In this document: positions 37,481 to 47,365 of the stretch, piece after piece | Layout of the letters: the number at the start of each line of letters is the position of its first letter | Numbering within the stretch: the stretch's first letter is position 1 | Source of the DNA: Agelas oroides | Taxonomy: Eukaryota; Porifera; Demospongiae; Agelasida; Agelasidae | DNA length: 64,000 nt | Direction: 5' to 3' | Assembly: GCA_949130485.1 (NCBI GenBank) | Contig: OX422195.1 | Coordinates: 7,892,922 to 7,956,921, forward strand | Made by a program: the position numbers and the translations under genes | Notes under the pieces: generated by a model | What the model saw: only the letters and a program-made list of their open reading frames with translations | What the model was told of the DNA's origin: nothing | Databases searched by the model: none

Positions 37481-40209
37481 GGGTTAAGTCCATGGGCTCA
37501 TTGTAAAATAAAGGCAGGCTCTCGTTTAGCCAAAGTTGTGTACAGTAGTTATGTTAATCATCTATGTTTAGCTAACATATTCAACATGAGCTATAAATAG
37601 ATATAAACAGGTGTTCCAGACATTTGTCTCCAGAGTTACTACATTGTGGTAATGGAGAGTGTTGGTAGAATAACACATGCAGCTGCTGACTTGCATACTT
37701 ACTGATGTACTTTCATTCTCTTCATAAACACACTGGTCCCCCACTTTCAATTTCAGGATATGATGCTTCTGGAAAAAGTGGGTGTCAATTTTAGCTATCT
37801 TGACTAGCTGTGGAATCAGTTTTGATGGAATAAGCCATGTGATGGAGACACACCCTTTGCGAACTCGCTCAAGCAAAGCTGTGGGCGGGGAGTCAGGTAA
37901 AAGATAGTGGCTGGAGAACATTTCCCATACCTCAGCAAGATATTGGAGGGAGTGATTGACAAATGCTTCATCAGTCTTCCATTCCACCTGAGTACAGTAG
38001 CGAGGATCATCCTTGGCTTTCTCTGCTGAAGAATGAGCAGCAGAAGCATCACACTCAGGTTCAATGCAATTTTCAACTGTTGTTACAAGTTGATATGATC
38101 TCAGATCATTCTTATAGATTTGGATCCATCCCTTCATCTCAGGATCACCGGCACCAAATATTCGGACAATTCGCACAAGTGGAGAATAGTGCCAATAATC
38201 CCACAGGCGATGTTGGGTAATGGCCTTAAAGATTTCTATCAAATTGGCCGGAGGTGGAGGGATGCAATATCCTGGAGGGAACTGATTTGTCACAAACAGC
38301 CGAAACTGTTCGACATCAACTCCGTTCTTGAACAGCTTGTTGCACACCTTTGTTTGGAAATCTGCAAATTTGTCCTTGATGGCTTGTCGATTCTCACAGA
38401 TGAAAACGGCAGATTTACTCCATTTTTCTTTGGGAGAAGCTGCAAAAAATAACATTAGCCAATTTACTTATTTACTATTCTCTTCTATATATGTAGTCAG
38501 GAATACAGTTAAAAGCAACAGTGGGTGAAAAATTGTTAAAAGTAGTTTTGTACGCAGGCATTCACCCAAGAATTGTCACTTGCAATATCAAGAGTGAAGG
38601 AGGTTAATTGGCAAATCCAGACCCCAAAACAGTCTTTTGTCTGGATGGTACTCACTTTGCACAAGGGCTAGAAAACAAAATGCCTTTATGTAGATGTCGA
38701 GCTGATGTGAGTGATGTCCCTGTATATGTCACTGTATGTGATTAATTGTACCCCTGCACTGTAAGCAACAAACACTGGCCAGGGGTGAAGGGCTGGATGC
38801 AAGGTTAAATTTATGGTAAATAATTTACAACTACAAGCCACAACAGATCCATGAAGTTCATGTGTATGTATATATATCATAACTTGAAACAGTAATTACT
38901 TGTGATGGCAGAAGAATTTCCCGGGGAACAGAGTATGACACTGTTGGGAGAGAATAGGGGACCTGACGAAAAACAGTTGTAGATTATAAGTAAACAGATG
39001 GTACAATCTACACATTCTCTAGTTAGGCAGTTGGAAGTGCATATTATATACAGAACATAATTTGTAGCTTACTTGCAGCTTCAACACCATTGGGTGAGAT
39101 GAGAGGATCTGCAGAAAAGCAAAATACTTATAAATGCAGGTGCAAATTAATGAGTAAATAGATGGTGTATGGTTTACCTTTTTGTTGACCCATTGTTGAA
39201 CCACTGGGTGCTCCCAGAGCTTGACAAATCGCCTCCACCAGCTCTGGTTTTTCAGCACCAAAACAGCGGGCAAGGTTTCTGTATGTGGCACTTGACCAGT
39301 GTTTCAACCTCCATGTTCGCAATACAGCCAGTCTAAAGAAATAACGCATGGAAAATGTTACTCAAATGTTAAATGCACAAAGAACATTTTTTCTTTTTTC
39401 CTCTTCACAAACTAGTGCATCATGCCAACCAAGAGCGCATAAGAACGGGCGGCTAGAGTAAGAGCGTGTAACTATGTAAAATTCGAAACCGGGCGGAATT
39501 TACCGCCAGTTCTAAAAATAGTAACACGTGCTGCGCACGCTGCGTTGACATAAGCTATTATGCAGGGTTGCTAAGCACGCACGTGACCGGGTGTTCTATT
39601 TTTAGTACAGTTCAATAATTTTGCCCGCACTACGGGCTTCTATTGAAGTTACACGCTCTTACTCTAGCCGCCCGTTCTTATGCGCTCTTGTGCCAACTGA
39701 TACAGTCATGCTGGAATGTCACACAACAGCTGCAGCTTATCACTGTGTGAACATGGGACGCTTCTTCTTTCCCTCCTAATTCCCTGTTTCAGAGCACTCA
39801 TTGACAGTCCTATCTCAGCAAGCATTCAACTTCTTTTAAACAATGGAAAGGTCTCCTTTCAGCCTCCCAAGTTTCTAGTCTTAGGCTCATTGGTTTAACC
39901 ACAGTCGTTAGTTTCAATATCCTAAGCAGCTAGGCCTGGGCTTGCCAAATTATTAATCACTGGTCCGAGACTAGGAAGTACAGCCGCAGACAGACGAACA
40001 TACCTCCGCGCATCTGTTTTACTGTTCTCTTCTTTGATCGCCTCCTCCTCCGCCTCGCTGATACCCAGGTTAGTACAAACGGACTTCCAGTTGATCAGCG
40101 CCTTCGCGATCTTGGACAAGTGATTGTCACTGATGACCACATCCAGACTCTGTTGCGACGGAATCGTGGCCAGCATCTGGTCCAGAGAGGCTTTCGGTAT
40201 AGAATCCAT
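35980..40209 (-). CDS. Death domain - helical region - RING - TRAF zinc finger - coiled coil - MATH protein, paralogue 1
   Basis: Seven likely exons: 40004-40209, 39178-39332, 39073-39108, 38900-38940 (tentative), 37703-38439, 37345-37431 and 35980-37263. Exons 1-2 encode a Death domain (NHLSKIAKALINWKSVCTNLGISEAEEEAI...LRTWRLKHWSSATYRNLARCF). The 245-aa middle region has no name known to me; its signatures are HRLWDYWHYSPLVRIVRIFGAGDPEM and CVSITWLIPSKLIPQLVKIAK. An 87-nt exon gives a basic stretch (HRKRKLEED...PPPKRH), a possible nuclear signal found only in this paralogue. Then come a C3HC4 RING (CPICHDVL...CGHIFCETC...CPMC), a TRAF-type zinc finger, coiled coil (EEETACTIQQMQEEF) and a C-terminal MATH/TRAF-C domain (WYSEPFYTHSRGYRICVRIDANG...FRVREVLLYY). 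Ubiquitin ligase/adaptor activity in immune-type signalling is inferred from the domains. Confidence 0.88.
37445..37484. repeat. (GT)n plus poly-G
   Basis: GT tract running into a run of about 18 G residues in an intron of paralogue 1. Confidence 0.9.
39430..39690. mobile_element. MITE, CAAGAGCGCATAAG family, copy 5, with 7-bp TSD
   Basis: Ends CAAGAGCGCATAAGAACGGG and CGTTCTTATGCGCTCTTG; TSD TGCCAAC (39423-39429, 39691-39697). It splits the Death-domain intron of paralogue 1. Confidence 0.92.
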
Positions 40210-40261
40210 TGTTCAGACGGCGATCGGTTGGCGGCTTGATCGAGCCACGCCCACTATTCGT

Positions 40262-40445
40262 TGTCTGACTGCATGTCCCCATCTCCCGGTCACCCCATGC
40301 CCACTGACCCCGACGCAGCTGATGAGGCCTGGTATTGGTCATAACAAGTCCTGCGCAGTGGGTGACTTTGCATCACACCTACGGCTATAGGCCTGTTTTT
40401 TTTTAGCATGTTTAGGGAACTGTGGTTCGTTGATTGTTCGTGCGT
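40262..40445 (+). mobile_element. Dispersed repeat tail, copy 3
   Basis: Third copy of the 21462/26590 family, 50 bp upstream of the paralogue 1 start codon; it may contribute to that promoter. Confidence 0.65.
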
Positions 40446-40449
40446 GATA

Positions 40450-41877
40450 GTCATGGTTCCATCCCTTGTCTGGTGCAAGAATCATAACAAACTCAATGCT
40501 CAGTCGCAAATCCGATGCAACAACAAAGGAACATGCTGCTATATAGAACTAGAACTTAAGCAACAAGCTTTAATAGGTTGAAACTATGGTGATGTTTTGA
40601 TCTCCAGGTAAATTAAAGACATGGCACTGATTCACTGTCGAATAGTTGAATTCAAAGTGTAGTTGTGAAACTTCTCCCTGCAATTAAATTAGTCTTTCCT
40701 TTCAGAAGACCTAATATCCGCCAGAAACTCTTTTTTTTGTTTAACATTGTCATCTATACATACATAATTATTAGCTGTGTACTTGCACGTGATGTCCCTT
40801 CATGTAATATCAAAAGCAATGTTGGTAGAGGTTTTGATCTTGGCGCACTTGCATGGAGAATTGCCAAATAGGTCTAGACTGATTTCATTAAAGAAGAAGC
40901 TCCTCAATGGACTTTCAAGAAGAGCATTCCTCAGATAATGTGTCTGATGCAACTGAGATGACCTAAAACTATGGTCCAAGTAACCTACAGTGAAGATAAA
41001 TCCCATAAAGCAAACAAAACTTCAATAGGAGCCTGTACACACCTAGCTACTCATGCACATCATTTAACTACCACTGGTCAACAATGAATACACTAAGGAG
41101 ATGGCACTGATTTCACCAGAAATAATTACCTTGTAAGGGTCATATGCACAAGAATAATACTACATGGACCACCATGATAATAGCCATGCATATATAGCAA
41201 CACAGTATACCATGTGTATCTATGTTGCATTAACAACTTTTCACATAAGCTTCCCTCTACTCCAGGTAAGTGGTTATAAGTTTTCCACTGTATAAACACA
41301 GAAAGTGTATAGCTTCATTATTCAGCTACAGGTAATGGCTAGATCTCAAACAACCTATCTAGAAATTGTGCAGATAATGCCTAGTCTGTGCCCAGCCCGC
41401 ATATGCCTCCCATGCAGGGAGAATCATGGTTCTGGACACGAGACTATAGTAATGCCAGGTACATGTATATATGTTATATTTGTCAGCAAATGGTCAAGAA
41501 AACTTCAGTGTAAGTTACAATAATATATCCCACCTAGTATAGTTTTGCCTACACAACAGGTGGGGGTTAAGGTTACGGGTATGGAAGTGGGCATGGTCAG
41601 TGGTCAAGATGGACCAACTCTCGGTGGCTGTGTATACATTAGGCTACAGCTGCAAAACATGAAGGATGAGTCGAGAGGCACGACACAAACTTGCACAGCG
41701 AGAAGCAATGAGAGATCTCTAAGGAGCGGTCGTACAAGCTGCTGAACTCTATTTTTGGCTGGAAAAAATACACCTCTTAATGTGCGTACATAAATTTAGA
41801 ATATACGGTAAGCACGCGCGTGTGAGCGGTATCCCATAACCTTAACTTCCCTCCCTGAGGGCTACAAGGGAAATTAT
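40450..41877. other. Intergenic spacer with a degenerate dispersed repeat
   Basis: No gene seen. About 40660-40910 resembles 8490-8710 (AATTAGT.TYTCCTTTCAGAA...TAAAGAAGAAGCTCCT), an unclassified repeat. A short frame at 41545-41745 has no recognisable features. Confidence 0.4.
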
Positions 41878-41989
41878 TAGCCTCGTTCCCAGGCCCCGCC
41901 CAGCTTTCCGTCGCTTATTAGTACGGTAAAGCACGGCTTTTCTGTACTGCAAGTGACGGAAAGCTGGGCGGGGCCTGGGAACGAGGCTA
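41878..41989. mobile_element. MITE, TAGYCTCGT family, with 9-bp TSD
   Basis: Near-perfect foldback TAGCCTCGTTCCCAGGCC...GGCCTGGGAACGAGGCTA; perfect 9-bp TSD GGAAATTAT (41869-41877, 41990-41998). Confidence 0.93.
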
Positions 41990-42163
41990 GGAAATTATGG
42001 CTCATAATTCCCTCTCCATGTAATTTTAGTTTACAGTCTACTATATTGCCATTCTATAGTACAGATTTTACATACAGTAAACTTTACTGTAAACACTTGC
42101 ACATGTACAGATGTGTTTACAATAATAACAACAAAGGACCAATCAGGTGGGATATATAATGAT

Positions 42164-42312
42164 TATAGCACAGGTGGCCAGGGATTTATGGCTGTAATAA
42201 ACAAACCTCATCCTCGGGCTACGCCCTTGGACTCGGTCTACGCCCTCGGACTCGGTCTACGCCCTCGGACTCGGTCTGTTTACTGCCATAAATCCCTGGC
42301 ACCTGTGCTATA
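42164..42312. mobile_element. Foldback element with internal 19-bp tandem repeat
   Basis: Arms TATAGCACAGGTGGCCAGGG... and ...CCTGGCACCTGTGCTATA pair over about 36 bp. The centre holds three copies of CGGACTCGGTCTACGCCCT. Confidence 0.85.
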
Positions 42313-43351
42313 ACCATAACTTAATAAGTTTTAACAATGATCAATCAGGTCTTTCCTGATTACTGTCAAAAGCCGCAAGTGACAAAAATTGAGTGACAGG
42401 CTCTCAATGCGGTTTGCAGATGGATGGATGGACGGCTGCATACATAAATTGGAATACTAGAGTCCATTTTTGGAATCCTGTCAAGTTTCATTATCCTATA
42501 TGTATATGCATATGGGTTGTTTTGCTATTGAATGCAGGGGAGTCCCACTGCATGATTTAGATTCCAAGCAATAACCAGAACATTAGTACTGTTCATGGGA
42601 GAATACCCTTGCTGATATAAGTGTTCATTGATGTGGAAATGAAAACATTGTTCTTACAGTTTGTACTTTACTGCTAGCTAGTTATGCCGTCATTACAGCT
42701 TATTACCTAACTTTCACAATAATGGTTACTGAGAGTGTAAAGTTCTTTTCCTCAATACCTGCAGATGAAGAAGATGAACATACACACGGAAAAAGAGAAA
42801 ACAATCTAATCTGTAGCTGTGCTCAATAATTATAGTCGATCTGTTGCATGCCCTGGTAGAATATTTGACTTTGTTGTATATATCTATTGTCTCAATCTTC
42901 ACCATAAACCATACACCAGTGAATAGTGTAACCTGTTACAAAACATAACATTTTGCTCACATTTCTATCATTGGGGAGGGGAAGAGTGAGGGAGTGGTCT
43001 CAAACAACAGGCTAGAATATACATATAACTACCTACTACTTTCCCAGTCTTTAGATAGCCAATGGCCCTTATTCCGATGTTATAGCAAACACAAATTTAC
43101 TGGTATAGTAGCCTATATATTCTTGAAGGAGGGATTCCCAGTGGGCATATCACAATCAGATGTCAGTTTCTTAATGCAACATGCCAACATTACTGATGTT
43201 ACTCCTGGCTAGCTACCAATCAGTTCATTTAGTATGATGCAATGATGATGTCATCAATAGATCTGGTACACACGCAACCATCTCTCAGTTTCAACAATGT
43301 TCACCTGGTCACAGGATGCAGCCATGCATCCATTTCCTTAGCTTGAAAACC

Positions 43352-43664
43352 TTACTAATGAATTATGCATAAACATGAGGAGAATTCATACAACCACTTC
43401 ATATGTCATCCACTTCATATGTCATCCACTGATCACTCCCACCTCTACCTACGGCCTTAGGAAGGCCAGCCCTCCACTGCAAATTGACCAGTAGGATTCC
43501 CTTCTAGGAACATGGGCTGGCAAACTTAAGTAGAACTTGTCTGGGTCCAAGAAAGTGATGCTAACACAAAGCAATACTGCTATCGTATGATCACCCTCAT
43601 GACCACCGATGACTTAGGAAGCCCGACCCTCACCCAGAACTGACCAATGGGATTGCTACATGTG
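43352..43664 (+). promoter_or_regulatory. Ultraconserved upstream block, unit A
   Basis: The core 43433-43664 differs by only about one base from unit C and about two from unit B, while flanks differ much more. It has an internal imperfect duplication: CTTAGGAAGGCCAGCCCTCC...TTGACCAGTAGGATT (43456-43498) and CTTAGGAAGCCCGACCCTCA...CTGACCAATGGGATT (43612-43654). The second copy carries a CCAAT box. It ends about 200 bp before the exon 1 donor of small gene A. Confidence 0.75.
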
Positions 43665-43750
43665 GGAAGACAATGAATTTATACTGTTTTACAGTACGTC
43701 GTGAGAGTTGTGACTTGTGACGTAGGGATCCTAACATCCGCTATAGTGGT

Positions 43751-43790
43751 TGCCACGTCATCATGTCAGTCGATAAAAAGAGGGTGTTAC
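43751..43790 (+). promoter_or_regulatory. Conserved CCACGTCATCATG box and AAAAAGAGGGTGTT core, unit A
   Basis: TGCCACGTCATCATG (43751-43765) is identical in units B and C. Its complement contains TGACGTGGCA, matching the UPRE/XBP1-ATF6-type consensus. ATAAAAAGAGGGTGTT follows 10 bp later and may be the TATA-like core before the transcription start. Confidence 0.6.
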
Positions 43791-45000
43791 GTACAACAGA
43801 AAGACGGGCACATCGCAAATTACTGCTACTCCTGCTGGAAGTTGGATAACAACCTAACACAAGGTAACTAACGATTACTATGATGTTATAATCGTTAGGG
43901 GAAAGTAAAATGGCTGCATGATTTAGTTCTTCCAGAAGTTAGGCAAAAGCGAAATGGAGTTAGCTAGCTACATTAAAATGTTGATAAAAGCATGAGAACT
44001 TGAGGATATATGGTTATAAACAGTAGCAACATGTAGTCATCGTCTAGAGGTAGAAACACAAACCTAGTCACAGTTATCAGACAAACTGAGCAGAACTAAT
44101 TTCACAATAGCTGCAGGGTAGTTTCGGGTGCATGATGGAAGCTTGAGACCATGTCAGTGCAATAACTATGGTAGCTTTTCTCCCTTATTACAGCTTTTCA
44201 CTTGCCAGCTCAGAGAAAAAAATGATTGAGGTATGTCTGTAGGCAAGTCATGTTCTGATACACCACGCTAATAAAGGCAGCATTAACACAACACCTTTAC
44301 TAATACAGATTCCATTCTTTCTTGCTGTGTTAATAGACCTATGTTTACTGAAGACCATGGTGCTGTGAAGTGGCAATTGATTGAATGAATTTGTGAACTT
44401 ACAGCAGGGAAAATAATCCATGTAGACTCCTTTGGGCAGAAACTGTAGACGTCTTTCTGGCTTATAGGATGGGTAGCAGGAACATTTCTTTTTCACTGTT
44501 AATGTTGTGCTTTTCAATTACCCCAGCTCAGTTCTTAAATTTTCTAAATATAGGGAAAAACTCACCATGGTGATGGTTGCAAAAATGAACAAGGTACCAA
44601 GAATGAACAAGGTACCAAGAATGAACAAGGAACCAAAAATGAACAAGGAACCAAAAATCCTTGAAGAAGTAAGTATATGCATTACACATAAGTGTATGTC
44701 AAATCAAAAAATTATGTGGTTGTATATCAAAAAATTATGTGGTTGGTACCAGATTCAGCGAATCTGGTACCAACCACATAATTTTTTTTTCATAGACACA
44801 AAAAGGTTGTTTTGGAGCAGCTAAATAAATTTAACCTAAATTTTAATAAATAGTTTTAAGGTTAATTATACCCTCTTTCTCTACCCTCTATTCAATCCTG
44901 CACATTTCAGGCTGCAGCAGTATGAACTACAGTTTGTGTGTCCTTATATATACTAGAACAGTATTGATGTGTGCCAATAGCTTTTTCTTTATTTTTACGT
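43790..45000 (+). CDS. Small repeat-peptide gene A (family not recognised)
   Basis: Inferred exons: non-coding exon 1 to 43863 (AACACAAG, donor GTAACT); exon 2 44194-44230, whose last nine bases are ATG ATT GAG before GTATGT; exon 3 44554-44668; final exon from 44911. Joining exon 2 to exon 3 gives a 39-aa peptide: start MIEGKTHHGDGC, then four copies of KNEQGT, then KNP and TGA at 44662-44664. The stop is 4 nt before the donor GTAAGT. Exon 2 to 3 joining in the repeat frame is matched by gene B, which supports the model. No signal peptide or membrane segment; hydrophilic, probably unstructured. Function unknown. It is divergent from the DD-TRAF paralogue 1 and lies about 3.6 kb from it. Confidence 0.6.
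44729..44787. repeat. Perfect 27-bp hairpin in the 3'UTR intron of small gene A
   Basis: Arms 44729-44755 and 44761-44787 are exact reverse complements around CAGCG. The outer part of the left arm (ATCAAAAAATTATGTGGTTG) is also directly repeated just upstream. Confidence 0.9.
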
Positions 45001-45126
45001 GTATTAAGAAACATTAAAGAGTAGCTAAATACCAACAAAGTTAGATTAGTCTTTTTTGTGGACTAGAGTTGTAGAACACTTGTGGACTATAGGGTTTATA
45101 CATTCTGTGAGCGTCTTAAGGCATGA

Positions 45127-45387
45127 CAAGAGCGCATAAGAACAGGCGGCTAGAGTAAGAGCGTGTAACTACGTAAAATTCGAAACCGGGCGGAATTTAC
45201 TGCCAGTACTAAAAATAGTAACACACACTGCGCACGCTGCGTTGACATAAGCCCTTATGCATTGTTGCTAAGCGCACACGTGACCGGATGTTCTATTTTT
45301 AGTACGGTTCAATAATTTTGCCCGGACTACGGGCTTCTATTGGAGTTACACGCTCTTACTCTAGCCGCCCGTTCTTATGCGCTCTTG
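45127..45387. mobile_element. MITE, CAAGAGCGCATAAG family, copy 6
   Basis: Ends CAAGAGCGCATAAGAACAGG and GCCCGTTCTTATGCGCTCTTG; flanked by GGCATGA on both sides if the terminal G is shared (about 7-bp TSD). Confidence 0.9.
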
Positions 45388-45727
45388 GCATGATTTAGAC
45401 AATATTAAAAAATGCTGCACCACAGCTAGGTATGTTCACAGTTACATGATATGGGTGACTACATGGGTGACTGTCCAATATGAAATGTGGGATCAGCACG
45501 TGTTTACCCCGTGCAGATAATGAAACATTATTCATGACCATAAATATTCCTAAGATGGTAATCCTAACAATGAAGATTCAGGACTTGTTTACTCAATACA
45601 ATAAAAATACTGTATGCATCATTTGGCAAAACAAAATACATAATTAAAGTAGTCCAGACAGATCATTCTAGAAAATTGTACTTTTAGACACACACAGACT
45701 GCCTTGTCAACCTTTAAGATAGGATTA

Positions 45728-45955
45728 CCCAGAGGAGGTAGAACATGGTTGACCGTTGCTAATTGAAACAACTGAGGTCATCACTAATTGATCTAGGACA
45801 AGTTTTCTATGACTGGACCCAGCCTTGAATCTTGATTTGAAAACTGGGGGCCCCCTCAGTAAAGTCGAGAGAGCTAGTCTGTTGAGATACAAAAAATCAA
45901 TTAGTGATGAGCTCAGCCATTTTAAGTTCAACCATGTCCGATCTCCTCTGAGGAT
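45728..45955. mobile_element. Foldback element
   Basis: Left arm GAGGAGGTAGAACATGGTTGA...CATCACTAATTGAT pairs imperfectly with right arm ATCAATTAGTGATG...GTTCAACCATGTCCGATCTCCTC. Confidence 0.75.
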
Positions 45956-46562
45956 TACCTGCCTTACAAAGGCATGCTGCACTGCATATGGCTACCACTA
46001 TAGCCTCATTCCAGGCCACTATCCCAGCTTCTGTTTCTTGCAGTGCAAAAAGTCTACTGCAAGAGATAAACACTCAGAACAAGGCTTGCTATTCACACCC
46101 TCAGTATCAGTCAGGTCTTACCGACCACCAATTTCACGCTCAGTATGGGCTGTTTAGCTTCACTCTCATGGCCAGACCACCTCTCTGGGAATGAACTCAC
46201 ACTGTGAGTGAAAATAGTAGCAGAAAATAAGTATGGCATGTACGCTACACATTTGAAGACAAAATAGTCAAGATCAACAGATAGAGACACACCTGGGTTA
46301 TGACAAATGCACCCACTAGTACTGTTGTTGTTGCTCTGTCAGTAGATGATTATCATCCTTGTATGTTGCCATGGAGAATTCAGATCCTGAGTAATGGTAA
46401 AGAGCTGTACCACAGAAGTCACATCACTGGGCTGGGCTGCATGTCATGTGAAAGGAGTTGATGTGGTGGGATTCAGTGTTCCTGCTATTCTTGACAAAAG
46501 GACACAGTTCTTGAAGTTAAACCATATATACCTGGTAATCAGACTATGAGAAATGGTGTATC
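45956..46562. other. Spacer with one decayed TAGCCTCAT element
   Basis: A degenerate TAGCCTCATTCCAGGCC...CTCTGGGAATGA pair lies at about 46002-46193. Nothing else recognised. Confidence 0.4.
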
Positions 46563-46615
46563 TAGCCTCGTCCCCAGGCCCCTCCCCCCTGAGGAGGGGC
46601 CTGGGGATGAGGCTA
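46563..46615. mobile_element. 53-bp minimal MITE, TAGYCTCGT family, with 9-bp TSD
   Basis: TAGCCTCGTCCCCAGGCCCC folds on GGGGCCTGGGGATGAGGCTA with almost no loop; perfect TSD TGGTGTATC (46554-46562, 46616-46624). This is the shortest copy seen and shows how little sequence the family needs. Confidence 0.92.
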
Positions 46616-46803
46616 TGGTGTATCCAGCCAGGATGACAAAAGTAAACACACGAGGTAACTTGGCTTGGAGTTTTGACAGTATTTCCCCCTCCCTAGGACT
46701 CGGATGAGTACAAGGGGAAAGCAAACTCCAAAATTGCTACCTGTGACATAATTTGGACCATTCCAGTACCAAGGTTATGTTGGATTGCAAACTTGCTTTT
46801 ATC

Positions 46804-46835
46804 ATAGATATATGAGACGTCTCATATATCTATGC
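46804..46835. repeat. 32-bp perfect palindrome
   Basis: CATAGATATATGAGAC joined directly to GTCTCATATATCTATG, centred on ACGT. Confidence 0.9.
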
Positions 46836-46974
46836 TTTTATCCAACATCTGTCATTCACCAGTCAAACTTGCTGCTATTGTTAAAAGCCCATTGATCAAC
46901 TCAGTGAATGAAAACAGATTAATAGTAGCCCTTTACACAATGATTTGGTGAACTTCCACACACACTCACACAAT

Positions 46975-47365
46975 AGGCTGGTTTCCAGGTTCCAGGTAAG
47001 AGTTTGGGAACGAGGCTAGCTAGCCACACAGACGCTGACCAATCACTCCGCACTTTCCCCCGCGCGCGCATGCGCAAAGTTCAATTGCCAGTCTCGTTCC
47101 CAACTCCCAGAGGGTACATGTAGGAATGAGATCAATTTCCGGCCTTGTTTGGGAACGAGACTAGGTGCAGTTTCAAATGAGTGGGCGGGTCTACTTTTGT
47201 TGTAGTTGCAGCACAACCATGCCTGCTTCTCATAAGCTCTATATCTGGCTCACCAGTCACTCCAAGATGCTCCAATAACCTTGTTCCCAGGCTCCTTCCC
47301 GCTTTTGTTGCTTGTATGTAAGTTCAAAAGCTGGGGAGGAGGAGACTGGGAATGAGACTAGCTAG
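46975..47365. mobile_element. Cluster of decayed TAGYCTCGT element ends
   Basis: Successive pairs: AGGCTGGTTTCCAGG...TTTGGGAACGAGGCTAG (46976-47020), CCAGTCTCGTTCCCAAC...GTTTGGGAACGAGACTAGG (47088-47166), ACCTTGTTCCCAGGC...GACTGGGAATGAGACTAG (47278-47363). Confidence 0.65.

Noticed and set aside
41545-41745. Small plus-strand gene (66-aa frame)
   Set aside because: No recognisable features, no supporting exon structure, and isolated among repeats.
44582-44668. Alternative frame MNKVPR/MNKEPK repeat peptide in small gene A
   Set aside because: The exon 2 start (ATG ATT GAG) joins in the KNEQGT frame, the frame that is also homologous to gene B. The MNKVPR frame has no counterpart there.
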